Source: an uncultured Trueperaceae bacterium | GTDB taxonomy: Bacteria; Deinococcota; Deinococci; Deinococcales; Trueperaceae | Direction of reading: 5' to 3' | DNA: 14,196 nt | Assembly: GCA_937911855.1 (NCBI GenBank) | Contig: CALDPK010000182.1 | Coordinates: forward strand, 1-14,196 | Shown: in pieces, positions 1 to 7,421 of the stretch | How the letters are laid out: every line of letters begins with the position of its first letter | Numbering within the stretch: the first letter of the stretch is position 1 | Translations under genes and position numbers: made by a program | The notes under the pieces: generated by a model | What the model saw: only the letters and a program-made list of their open reading frames with translations | Database searches by the model: none | Told to the model about the DNA's origin: nothing

Positions 1-2
1 CG

Positions 3-1298
3 GAAGTACCTGTCGTGGACCGAATCAAGCCGCTCTTCAAGCTGCGCGACCTGCTTGAGGCCAACGTTGACGACCTGGCCCGCACCATTACGCAGGAGGC
101 CGGCAAAACCTTCGCGGAATCCAAGGGCGAGATGCTTCGCGGCATCGAGAACGTCGAGGTCGCCTGCGGCATGCCCATCCTGCAGCAGGGCTACAACAAC
201 GAAGACATCGCCCGCGGCATCGACGAGCACATGTTCCGCCAGCCCATCGGCGTCGCCGCAGCGATAGTGCCCTTCAACTTCCCGGGCATGATTCCCCTCT
301 GGTTCCTCCCCTACGCCGTAGCGACCGGCTGCACCTTCATCCTCAAACCCAGTGAGCGCGTGCCCCTCACAATGCAGAAGTTTTACGGACTGCTTGAGAA
401 GGCCGGCTTCCCGCCGGGCGTGGTCAACCTGGTCAACGGCGGCAAGGAAACCGTCGACGCTATCCTCGATCACCCGCTCATCCGCGGCGTCTCGTTCGTC
501 GGCAGCACCCCCATCGCCCGCTACGTCTACTCCCGCGCAGCAGCCAACGGCAAACGCGCCCAGGCACAGGGCGGTGCCAAGAACCCGGCCGTCATCATGC
601 CTGATGCCGACATGGAGATGAGCACCCGCATCCTTGCCGATTCAGCGTTCGGCTGCGCCGGCCAGCGCTGCCTGGCCACCAGCGTCGCCATCACCGTCGG
701 CGACGCACGCAACGAATTCACTGAACGCATCACCGCGGACGCGCAGTCCCGCAAGGTCGGCTACGGCCTGGAGGACGGCGTCCAGATGGGACCCGTCATC
801 AGCCAGCAGAGCCGTGACCGCATCCAGAACCTGGTGGCGCAGGGCCGTGACGAAGGTGCACGCGTACTGGTCGGCGGCGACAAGCTCGACGTCGAAGGCT
901 TCTCGGACGGCTACTTCTACCATCCGACCGTCCTGGACGACGTGCAGCGGGGCACCACACTTGCCAACACGGAAGTGTTCGGCCCGGTGCTCTCGCTGAT
1001 GCACGCCAGCAACGTCGAAGAAGCCATCGAGATGGCCAACGACCGCGCATTCGGCAACCAGGCCTGCATCTTCACCAGCTCCGGCGCCAACGCACGCGCG
1101 TTCCGCCACTCGGTCCGCGCCGGCAACATCGGCGTGAACCTGGGAGTTGCCGCGCCCATGGCCTTCTTCCCCTTCAGCGGCTGGGGCGACAGCTTCTTCG
1201 GTGACCTGCACGCCCAGGGCCGCCACGGCGTCGAGTTCTACACCGAAACCAAAGTCGTGGTCGAGCGCTGGCCGCAGACCTGGACCCGCCAGTTCTGA
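3..1298 (+). CDS. mmsA: CoA-acylating (methyl)malonate-semialdehyde dehydrogenase, 5'-truncated
   Basis: Aldehyde dehydrogenase superfamily, methylmalonate-semialdehyde dehydrogenase type. It oxidises malonate or methylmalonate semialdehyde with NAD+ and CoA to acetyl-CoA or propionyl-CoA, the last step of beta-alanine/beta-aminoisobutyrate breakdown. The reading frame is open to the left edge, so roughly 70 N-terminal residues lie outside (family length about 500; 432 codons are here). Counting from the GTG at 15, visible motifs are PFNFPGMIPLW (86-96), the KPSE cofactor motif (111-114), FVGSTPIARYVY (161-172), the GGAKN segment (186-190) and the nucleophile Cys219 in AGQRCLA. The catalytic-loop variant FGCAGQRC and the QGGAKNP segment differ slightly from the common GSAG.RCMA and LGGAKNH, so another CoA-acylating aldehyde dehydrogenase is a weaker alternative. 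The neighbouring pyrimidine genes support a malonate-semialdehyde role. A terminator follows 25 bp after the stop. Confidence 0.88.
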   Translation, partial: EVPVVDRIKPLFKLRDLLEANVDDLARTITQEAGKTFAESKGEMLRGIENVEVACGMPILQQGYNNEDIARGIDEHMFRQPIGVAAAIVPFNFPGMIPLWFLPYAVATGCTFILKPSERVPLTMQKFYGLLEKAGFPPGVVNLVNGGKETVDAILDHPLIRGVSFVGSTPIARYVYSRAAANGKRAQAQGGAKNPAVIMPDADMEMSTRILADSAFGCAGQRCLATSVAITVGDARNEFTERITADAQSRKVGYGLEDGVQMGPVISQQSRDRIQNLVAQGRDEGARVLVGGDKLDVEGFSDGYFYHPTVLDDVQRGTTLANTEVFGPVLSLMHASNVEEAIEMANDRAFGNQACIFTSSGANARAFRHSVRAGNIGVNLGVAAPMAFFPFSGWGDSFFGDLHAQGRHGVEFYTETKVVVERWPQTWTRQF

Positions 1299-1323
1299 AC
1301 CCGAACTGATCGCGAGGTAACAG

Positions 1324-1359
1324 GTGCCCGGACCGTATGTCATGGTCCGGGCACTTTTT
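1324..1359 (+). terminator. Rho-independent terminator of mmsA
   Basis: A perfect 11-bp GC-rich stem (GTGCCCGGACC at 1324-1334 pairing with GGTCCGGGCAC at 1344-1354) with a 9-nt loop is followed directly by five T residues (1355-1359). It lies 25 bp after the mmsA stop, so mmsA and the amidase downstream are probably separate transcription units. Part of the right arm, CATGGTCCGGG, recurs at 1376-1386. Confidence 0.93.
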
Positions 1360-1437
1360 CGCGTCAGTCGGAATCCATGGTCCGGGGACTGCAGATGTCG
1401 ATCATCAGCGCGGCGCTTCCGTCATTCAGGCGTCTGA

Positions 1438-1443
1438 TATAGT
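1438..1443 (+). promoter_or_regulatory. Candidate -10 element for a leaderless amidase mRNA
   Basis: TATAGT ends 5 bp before the ATG at 1449. Transcription starting 6-8 bp downstream of this hexamer would begin at or next to the start codon, and no Shine-Dalgarno sequence precedes the ATG. The -35 region is poor: CGCTTCC around 1414-1420 at best. This rests on spacing and on the missing ribosome-binding site, and the hexamer match could be chance. Confidence 0.3.
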
Positions 1444-1448
1444 CACCC

Positions 1449-2696
1449 ATGAAAATTCAGCCTGGCAGGACGGTTGCCGAGCTCAAGGAGCTGCGCGACC
1501 TGACCGGTGACGCACACGGCGCCCAGCGCGTCGCCTTCACGCCCGTGTGGAAGGCCGCGCGGGACTGGCTCAAGGGCAAACTCGCTGAACTTCCCGTTGA
1601 AGTCGAGGAAGACGAAGCCGGGAACCTGTGGGCCACCCTTGAAGGTGAAAATCCGAAGGCACTGCTCATGGGCGGTCACATCGACAGCGTGCCCAACGGC
1701 GGCTGGCTCGACGGCTGCCTGAACACACTCGCCGCCCTTGAGTCACTCAGGCGGATAGCTGCACAGTATGCGGGCAGCAAACCGCCGTTCACGGTCAAAC
1801 TGGTCGACTGGGCTGACGAGGAAGGCGCGCGGTTCGGCATGAGCCTGTTCGGCTCGGCAGCCTTCTCAGGCAACCTGGACATGGAACGCAGCCGCACGCT
1901 CACGGACCGGGACGGCATCCGCCTCGAGGACGCCCTGCGCGAACACGGGATAGAACTTGAAGAGGCCCCCAAGGCCAGCAGCCGTCAGGAGAACGCCGGC
2001 GCCTACCTTGAGCTGCACATCGAACAGGGTCCGGTCCTGCTTGACCTGGACCTGCCGCTCGGCGTGGTGCTCGGAACGTTCGGCGTAGAGCGCCATGAGA
2101 TCACCTTCAGGGGTCAGGCAGCACATTCGGGTTCAACACCGATGGACCGGCGCAAGGACGCTTTCCTGGCCGCAGGCCGCATGGGCCAGGAGGTGTACAC
2201 GATCACGGACCGGCACGGCGGCGTCAGCACCATCGGCTCCTGCAAGACGAAGCCGGGCATAGTCACCAGCGTGGTCGAGGAATGCACCATCACGCTGGAC
2301 CAGCGGCACCTGGACGCGGACGGGCTGGCAGCCCTGCTCGCCGATGCGCGCGCAGCGAGCGAACAGTACGCCGGGGAAGCCGGCTGCACCGTCGACTGGA
2401 GCCGTCTGTGGCGCATCGAACCGATCCTGTTCGACGATGGCCTCATCGAACTGTGCGACGAGGCGATTACCGAGGTCGCCGGTCAGAGTCACCGCCTGCC
2501 TTCAGGCCCCCTTCATGACGCGGCTGAGGTCGCCCGTGCTGGAATCCCCACAGTGATGATGTTCGTGCAGAGCCTGCACGGCATAAGCCACAACAAGATC
2601 GAGGACACCCGCGAGGAGCATATCGAGCAGGCCGTGCTGGCATTCGACCGGCTGGCGGATAAAACGCTGCAGTGGCTGAATGGCGATGCGGTATGA
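1449..2696 (+). CDS. N-carbamoyl-beta-alanine amidase (beta-ureidopropionase type), M20 family
   Basis: Cytoplasmic metal-dependent amidohydrolase of the M20 peptidase/carbamoylase family (HyuC/AmaB/PydC-like), 415 residues, the usual length. It hydrolyses N-carbamoyl-beta-alanine (or N-carbamoyl-beta-aminoisobutyrate) to the beta-amino acid, CO2 and ammonia, the third step of reductive pyrimidine catabolism. The di-metal site is complete: His77 in GGHIDS, bridging Asp88 in NGGWLDG, Glu124-Glu125 in DEEGARFG, His190 in LHIEQGP and His381 in SHNKIED. The dimerisation-domain motif RGQAAHSGSTPMDRRKDA (221-238) and SGPLHDAAE (352-360) are also intact. The start fits the family N-terminus (VAELKELRDLTGD), but no Shine-Dalgarno is visible. 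It is separated from mmsA by a terminator and faces the minus-strand operon. An L-carbamoyl-amino-acid hydrolase is possible by family alone; the preTA/dihydropyrimidinase context favours the pyrimidine role. Confidence 0.87.
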   Translation: MKIQPGRTVAELKELRDLTGDAHGAQRVAFTPVWKAARDWLKGKLAELPVEVEEDEAGNLWATLEGENPKALLMGGHIDSVPNGGWLDGCLNTLAALESLRRIAAQYAGSKPPFTVKLVDWADEEGARFGMSLFGSAAFSGNLDMERSRTLTDRDGIRLEDALREHGIELEEAPKASSRQENAGAYLELHIEQGPVLLDLDLPLGVVLGTFGVERHEITFRGQAAHSGSTPMDRRKDAFLAAGRMGQEVYTITDRHGGVSTIGSCKTKPGIVTSVVEECTITLDQRHLDADGLAALLADARAASEQYAGEAGCTVDWSRLWRIEPILFDDGLIELCDEAITEVAGQSHRLPSGPLHDAAEVARAGIPTVMMFVQSLHGISHNKIEDTREEHIEQAVLAFDRLADKTLQWLNGDAV

Positions 2697-2724
2697 GCAG
2701 GCTGTCGGTCCGTTACTGATCAGA

Positions 2725-2775
2725 GATCTGTTCCGCCCCTGGCTGATCGGTACTCAGCCAGGGGCGGAACGGATC
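2725..2775. terminator. Long hairpin between convergent genes, probable bidirectional terminator
   Basis: A 17-bp perfect inverted repeat (2730-2746 with 2754-2770, arms GTTCCGCCCCTGGCTGA) surrounds a 7-nt loop, TCGGTAC. It extends outward five more pairs (2725-2729 with 2771-2775), one of them a G-T wobble, to about 22 bp. It lies 28 bp past the amidase stop and 9 bp before the convergent minus-strand stop at 2785. Neither strand has a T-run after the stem, so it is not a classical intrinsic terminator. It may block read-through between converging units or protect both 3' ends. Confidence 0.6.
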
Positions 2776-2784
2776 AAGCTGACT

Positions 2785-5208
2785 TCAGAGAAACGCAGTG
2801 CAGTCCAGGCCGGTCGTGCCGCCCACCAGGTCCAGACCCGTGGCAGCACCGCCGATGTTGACGGTAAGGCTGGCAGTGGCGCCGACTACCCCGGCAAAAC
2901 TGCCACCGATGACACTGCCGAGCCCCAGGCCCGCGACGTTGTTCAGGTGGGCCTTGAGCAGGCAGCACGCCTGCGCCGGTGAGCCTCCTGCGAAGCCGTC
3001 CAGACACTTGTTCAGGCCACTCACCGCGAACACCAGCGTGAAAGCGTCATCGTAGAGCTTGATCGCGTACTCGGTCATGGTCTGACCGCGCCCGTCGAAG
3101 GTGACGCCCAGCGTTTCACCCGTGTCCGCCTGCACGCGCCACCAGGCTGACCGGTCCGCGCTCCCGCTGTCCGCCGGCAGCACCAGGTGATAGCCAGACT
3201 CAAGATCGCGGCCCGCGTTGACCGCAGCTTCACCGCTCAGGCCGAACTCGCGCGGGTCAGCTCCGGGCTCCAGGACCGTCAGGTCAGAACCGGCTGCAAG
3301 CGCCGCCGCTATGGCTTCAGCTGCACTGAAGCGGATGACTTCGGCTTCGGCGGACTGGCTCGCCTGCACGTCACTTTCAACGAACGTCTCCCATACGCCC
3401 AGCAGCATCCCGTCGCCCGCGGCCAGCTCCAGGCCGGATCCTGACAGGGTGGCCCTGGCGTTGCTCACGATGTCGATGCTGGACACAGCCACCGGGTCCG
3501 CGCGGGTGCCGCTGAGTCCGCTGCCGAACACCAGCAGGGTGGGTTCCGCGCGCCAGCTCAGGCTGTCCTGACTTCTGGCGACAGCATCGAAGACCTGGCT
3601 GGTCAGCAGGTGCTCAAGTGGCGAGGCGCTGCCGATCGCACTTTCGAGCTGGATGTCCGTTGGAACGCCGTACTGCAGTGCCAGCACGTATTCAAGGAAC
3701 GTGCGGGTGTTCAGGAAGCGGGCGAAGAACTCGTCCAGAACCCACTCGGGCCGGTAATCACCGGTGATCGCCATGAGCCGCTCCTCCCGCATGAGCTTCA
3801 GCTCTGCCTCCTCACGGCTGTCACCAAGGAAGGCCCTGCCGCCCGCAGCGCGTTCGTCGGCACCGATCATGTCCATCAGCTGGCGTTCGTGCACGGTCAC
3901 GGTTTCGCCGGGCGCGATCAGCGTGTATTCAAGCCAGAAGCGAGTGAGGGCGAGCGGCGGACCGTCATCCTCGCTGTCAGCGCCACCGCCGAGCCCGGAC
4001 AGGGCGCCCAGCGCACTCATGAAACCGCCGCGGACATTGCGGAACACGCCCGCGGCCTGATCAGTGGCAGCATCGGGCGCCAGAAGGGAACCTTCAAGGT
4101 CGAATGCCACCGCGCCGGCAGCGATGCTGTCATCCACGAACGGGATGAAGAAATCGCTTGCGTCGAGGATGTCACCGATGGGCGCGCCAGCACCCAGTTC
4201 ACCGAGCGCGCTTGGCGCATTGGCGTAACTGACGATCTGGCCGTTCAGGTAAGCGGTCGGCATCTCCCATCGTCCCATCACGGGATTCACCTCGAGTGTG
4301 TCGCCTTCCTTGCTCTCGGCGAACGCCTCGATGCGCAGCCTGTGCACGTACTCCCCGGGTACTTCTCCGAGCAGTTCGGTGTGCGCTTCCGGCAGGCCGA
4401 TGCCAGCAGGCAACGAGGCCGGCAGTGGCGTCCAGTCTGCGCCTTCGCCCAGGCGGTACTCAACCCAGGCGTGTTCAGCCGCTGCTTCGATCAGTTCGGT
4501 CAGTGCCGCGGGGGAACCGAGTTCCACGCCGTGTGCTGCCAGGGCCGCTGTCAGCTGGCCTGCGGCCAGTTCGGCGCGGCCGAGGAGCTGGGCGTCCACT
4601 TCGACAGGTGCCAGCAGCTGCCTGAGCGCACTGGCGACCGCCGCGTAATCAAGCCCGTGCTCACCGGTGAGGCCGTCCAGTTCGTTCAGTACCGCAGCGG
4701 CGGCTTCGCGCCAGTTGCCGTCATCAGGTGCTGCCGCCGTGGTGGCTAGCAGGGTGCGGGCATCCGCCTCGCTGAGCTCGCCGACCATGATCCTGGTGTC
4801 GTAGCCGGCGTTGCGGAGCAGGTTCTCCAGCAGCAGTGCCTGGTCGAACGAGTTGCCTGCACCGCTGATCAGGGTGCCTTCTGCGCCGCGCAGCACACCC
4901 CTGTAAGGCTGGTAGGCGATGTTCTCACTGAGCCAATCGCGCAGGCCCTCCGGTTCCTCGAAAGCAAGCTCGAACGCCAGTGCGTCCAGGTCGAACAGGC
5001 GCCGGTCCAGGGCCGCCCTGAGCTGTTCCACCAGGTCCAACGTCTCGTTGAGCCGGGCGCGTGCCGCTTCGAAACCCGACACGTCCGCGCGCGCCTGAGC
5101 CAGCAGGGCCGGCTGCATGCCGGGGGTCAGAAGCAGCATGCCCAGCACTATGAACACCTTGACGGCATTTACTGCCGCGCTCTCATGCCAGCCAGTTCTT
5201 TTCTGCAT
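2785..5208 (-). CDS. Exported protein with degenerate transglutaminase-like domain
   Basis: 807 residues, function unknown. A hydrophobic stretch at about 15-38 looks like a signal peptide or membrane anchor. Residues about 100-265 have the outline of a transglutaminase-like fold: GNSFDQALLLENLLRNAGY (118-136) sits where the family has G-x-C-x-D-x-A-L-L, but the nucleophile is Ser120. HAWVEYRL (246-253) keeps the His, and WTPLPAS (259-265) has Pro where the Asp of W-x-P-L-D-P is expected. The triad therefore reads Ser-His-Pro, suggesting a binding or scaffold domain. The rest has no recognised domain; a WWRVQADTGETLG segment precedes a final ~75-residue Gly-rich hydrophobic tail with five cysteines (one KC, a CC pair preceded by AQA, one near the C-terminus). 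The start has a good Shine-Dalgarno, GGAGG, at 5215-5219. It is last in the minus-strand run, 114 bp after the binding-protein gene. A link to pyrimidine use is unproven. Confidence 0.8.
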   Translation of the reverse strand: MQKRTGWHESAAVNAVKVFIVLGMLLLTPGMQPALLAQARADVSGFEAARARLNETLDLVEQLRAALDRRLFDLDALAFELAFEEPEGLRDWLSENIAYQPYRGVLRGAEGTLISGAGNSFDQALLLENLLRNAGYDTRIMVGELSEADARTLLATTAAAPDDGNWREAAAAVLNELDGLTGEHGLDYAAVASALRQLLAPVEVDAQLLGRAELAAGQLTAALAAHGVELGSPAALTELIEAAAEHAWVEYRLGEGADWTPLPASLPAGIGLPEAHTELLGEVPGEYVHRLRIEAFAESKEGDTLEVNPVMGRWEMPTAYLNGQIVSYANAPSALGELGAGAPIGDILDASDFFIPFVDDSIAAGAVAFDLEGSLLAPDAATDQAAGVFRNVRGGFMSALGALSGLGGGADSEDDGPPLALTRFWLEYTLIAPGETVTVHERQLMDMIGADERAAGGRAFLGDSREEAELKLMREERLMAITGDYRPEWVLDEFFARFLNTRTFLEYVLALQYGVPTDIQLESAIGSASPLEHLLTSQVFDAVARSQDSLSWRAEPTLLVFGSGLSGTRADPVAVSSIDIVSNARATLSGSGLELAAGDGMLLGVWETFVESDVQASQSAEAEVIRFSAAEAIAAALAAGSDLTVLEPGADPREFGLSGEAAVNAGRDLESGYHLVLPADSGSADRSAWWRVQADTGETLGVTFDGRGQTMTEYAIKLYDDAFTLVFAVSGLNKCLDGFAGGSPAQACCLLKAHLNNVAGLGLGSVIGGSFAGVVGATASLTVNIGGAATGLDLVGGTTGLDCTAFL

Positions 5209-5249
5209 TGTCAGCCTCCGTTGGTTACTGCAGGCAGGTTACCCGCTTG

Positions 5250-5267
5250 GCGTCAACGGTGCGTCAA
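5250..5267 (-). promoter_or_regulatory. Tandem TTGACGC repeat upstream of the 807-residue gene
   Basis: On the minus strand TTGACGC occurs twice, at 5267-5261 and 5256-5250, exactly 11 bp (one helical turn) apart, 41-58 bp upstream of the start codon. Either copy could act as a -35 hexamer (TTGACG), but no convincing -10 lies 16-18 bp further on. The pair could instead be a direct-repeat binding site for a regulator. It is short enough to be chance. Confidence 0.25.
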
Positions 5268-5272
5268 TGACA

Positions 5273-5305
5273 GTGGCCCGGTCAGCGGAAACCGCCCCGG
5301 GCCAC
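5273..5305 (-). terminator. Hairpin after the binding-protein gene, possible terminator or attenuator
   Basis: Arms GTGGCCCGG (5273-5281) and CCGGGCCAC (5297-5305) pair over 9 bp, and an inner GCGG-AAA-CCGC hairpin (5285-5295) stacks inside. It starts 18 bp beyond the stop of the binding-protein gene. In the minus direction no T-run follows, so it may only weaken read-through into the 807-residue gene. In the plus direction a T-rich stretch (CTTTTCTT) follows, but no plus-strand gene precedes it. Confidence 0.4.
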
Positions 5306-5322
5306 ATGCTTTTCTTGACTGC

Positions 5323-6375
5323 TCAGCGGATGCCGTCGTAGATGCTCTCGTCCACCACGTCTTCGTAGGCGATGGGTGCGCTGATGAGACCCACTTCGAC
5401 GAGGGTCTCCACAGAGCGCTCCCAGGCTTCACGGTTGAGTGAACCGACTTCGGTGTCCGGCGTCGGGATGGTCAGCTTGATCGCTTCAGCGGTCTGCCAG
5501 GTCTGGTGGATCTCGGGGCTCTGGGTGGTGCCGGAGCCGGCGCAGGTGTCGCCGCACTGCGAGATGACGATGGCGGTCGCTTCAGCCTGGTTGTCGGCGG
5601 CGTACTCCCAGCCGCGGATCGAGGCGCGCAGGAACCTTTCGGCAACCTCGCGGCCTGACATGCCTGAGCCCTTGAAGTTGTCCGAGGCCAGCACGTCGTT
5701 GTTCATGAAGATGAGGTCCTCGAGCAGGTCCGCGCCGATGTCGGCAGGATCGAGGACGTTGAGCACGTCGAGCGGGTAGCCGAGGCCGACGATCTGGTCG
5801 AGTTCGTTGTAGGTCATGGCGCTGGCGGCGTCAACCTCGTCGGGGAACACGAGGGCAGGGTCGAAGGCGTACACGACGGCTTCAACGTCAGGGCTGGTCA
5901 CGGTCGGGTCGAGGTCACTGAGCAGGTCCGCCTTCGAGAACACGGCGGCTGCAGCGAACTCGTTGCCGAAGGCCCACACGCCCACACGGCGGCCGGCCAG
6001 GTCGGCGAAGGTTTCGATGCCGCTGTCGGCAAGCGCCACCAGGCGGTAACCGGCCAGCTGGTAGATCTGCGCGATCTGGGTGACTTCAAGTCCCTGTTCA
6101 CGCTGCACGAGCATGTTGGCTATCCAGTCGGTACCGAAATCGCAGTTGCCGCTGGCCACCTGCACGGTGGGGTTGACGCTGCCGCCGTCCATGATCGTCA
6201 CGTCCAGGCCTTCCTCGGCGTAGAAGCCTTTCCCCTGGGCCACGAAATAGCCGACGAACTGAGCCTGCGGGAACCATTTGGACTGGAAGCAGACGTCAAC
6301 AAGGTCATCCTGCGCCTGCGCCGAACCGGCGAAAACCGCCAGGGCCAGGGTTGCTGCTGCAATAAGTTTCTTCAT
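5323..6375 (-). CDS. ABC transporter periplasmic binding protein, NMT1/THI5-like
   Basis: 350 residues with a clean signal peptide (MKKLIAAATLALAVFAGSAQA, predicted cleavage after Ala21) and no lipobox cysteine, so a soluble periplasmic protein. The mature start (SKWFPQAQFVGYFVAQGKGFY, about 32-52) is the hallmark of the NMT1/THI5-like family, which includes the pyrimidine-precursor binding protein ThiY and the sulfonate/taurine binders. GLDVTIMDGG and the IYQLAGYRLVAL and RRVGVWAFGNEF segments also fit. Mature Cys29, Cys78, Cys274 and Cys278 could form disulfides. Shine-Dalgarno AGGTGA lies just upstream of the ATG. It is encoded last of four transporter genes, 68 bp after the permease stop. 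The operon context suggests a pyrimidine, dihydropyrimidine or N-carbamoyl ligand; the ligand itself cannot be read from sequence. Confidence 0.88.
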   Translation of the reverse strand: MKKLIAAATLALAVFAGSAQAQDDLVDVCFQSKWFPQAQFVGYFVAQGKGFYAEEGLDVTIMDGGSVNPTVQVASGNCDFGTDWIANMLVQREQGLEVTQIAQIYQLAGYRLVALADSGIETFADLAGRRVGVWAFGNEFAAAAVFSKADLLSDLDPTVTSPDVEAVVYAFDPALVFPDEVDAASAMTYNELDQIVGLGYPLDVLNVLDPADIGADLLEDLIFMNNDVLASDNFKGSGMSGREVAERFLRASIRGWEYAADNQAEATAIVISQCGDTCAGSGTTQSPEIHQTWQTAEAIKLTIPTPDTEVGSLNREAWERSVETLVEVGLISAPIAYEDVVDESIYDGIR

Positions 6376-6443
6376 GTCAGTTCACCTTTTCGGTCCGCCG
6401 TACTTCCTGGCGGTCAAGAACTCATGCTGGAGGAACGGAATGG

Positions 6444-7421
6444 TCAGCCCTCCTCTCCGCGGTTCGACGCGTGCCAGCTGGTGGAGACGCGTTCCAGAAC
6501 GGAAACGAGGGAGTAGAGGAGTATCGAGAAGATGCTGGAGATGACGATGGCAGCGAAGGCCACGTCGAACGCTCCCTGGCGGGCGGACAGGCTGATGCGC
6601 TGCCCCAGTCCGCGCGGCGGCCCCGGGATGAGGAATTCGGCGACTATCACGCTGATCACGGCCACGACAACGCCGATCTTGAGGGCGTTGAACAGGTACG
6701 GCAGGGCGTTGGGCAGCCTGAGTTTCAGGAACACTTCGTGCGGTCTGGCGGCGTAAGCACGCAGCAGCTCGACTTTCAGCGGATCGACCTGGAGCAGGCC
6801 CTGCACGATGTTGAGGACGACCGGAAAGAACGTGACGATGACGACCACGGCCGCTTTCGACTCCCAGTCGACGCCGAAGGCGCGGCCAAGGACGGGAGCC
6901 AGGCCGACTATCGGCACCGCGCCGAAGGCAACGGCCAGCGGCAGGAAACCGCGCTGCAGGAACGGGCTGAAGGACACGGCCACGCCGGCAAGGAAGCCGA
7001 AACTTACACCGATTAGCAGGCCGAGTGCCACTTCCTGCACGAAGGTGACGTAACTGTCGTTCAGGAGCACCGGCAGGCTCGCCTGCAGCTGGTGCAAGAC
7101 ATGATGCACGCCCGGGAAGATGCCTTTGGGCACCGCGAAGCCGATCACCAGCCCCTGCCACAACAACAGCAGTACAGCCGGTACGACCGCCGGCGGCACG
7201 AAGGTCCGGAGCCGTTTCTGCCAGCCCGGTTCCCCGGCACTTTCAGCTAGGCTCAGGAAGCCTGCGCCGGCGACCGCGATGACCAGCATGCTCCCGTAAA
7301 TCAGCCAGTACGACGCAGACGCCGTGCCGCCTTCGGCCTGCTGGCCCAGGACGGTCATGGTCGCGATGACGAGCGCAACCACGGTCACGACCAGCAGGCC
7401 AATGAACGTCCAGCGGTTCAT
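6444..7421 (-). CDS. ABC transporter permease, SsuC/TauC/ThiX-type
   Basis: 325-residue inner-membrane permease of the binding-protein-dependent family. Hydrophobic segments are seen at about 4-25, 38-58, 76-97, 128-150, 155-180, 190-210, 248-265 and 286-308. The first two form an unusual N-terminal extension before the standard core. The coupling-helix EAA loop is at 217-250 (ELLRAYAARPHEVFLKLRLP onward) and would contact the ATPase. The chosen ATG at 7421 overlaps the TGA of the upstream permease in an ATGA, typical of translational coupling, with GGGAG a few bases upstream. The open frame extends 32 codons further upstream, but that stretch is charged, arginine-rich and overlaps the coding end of the neighbour. 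With the 611-residue permease it probably makes a heterodimeric channel served by the ATPase at 9277. Confidence 0.87.
   Translation of the reverse strand: MNRWTFIGLLVVTVVALVIATMTVLGQQAEGGTASASYWLIYGSMLVIAVAGAGFLSLAESAGEPGWQKRLRTFVPPAVVPAVLLLLWQGLVIGFAVPKGIFPGVHHVLHQLQASLPVLLNDSYVTFVQEVALGLLIGVSFGFLAGVAVSFSPFLQRGFLPLAVAFGAVPIVGLAPVLGRAFGVDWESKAAVVVIVTFFPVVLNIVQGLLQVDPLKVELLRAYAARPHEVFLKLRLPNALPYLFNALKIGVVVAVISVIVAEFLIPGPPRGLGQRISLSARQGAFDVAFAAIVISSIFSILLYSLVSVLERVSTSWHASNRGEEG

Noticed and set aside
642..1343. 233-codon minus-strand open frame
   Set aside because: Antisense to the mmsA 3' half and runs through the terminator; no coding features.
3610..4749. 379-codon plus-strand open frame
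   Set aside because: Antisense to the 807-residue exported protein. It has no ribosome-binding site or recognisable domain, and its composition is that of a shadow frame.
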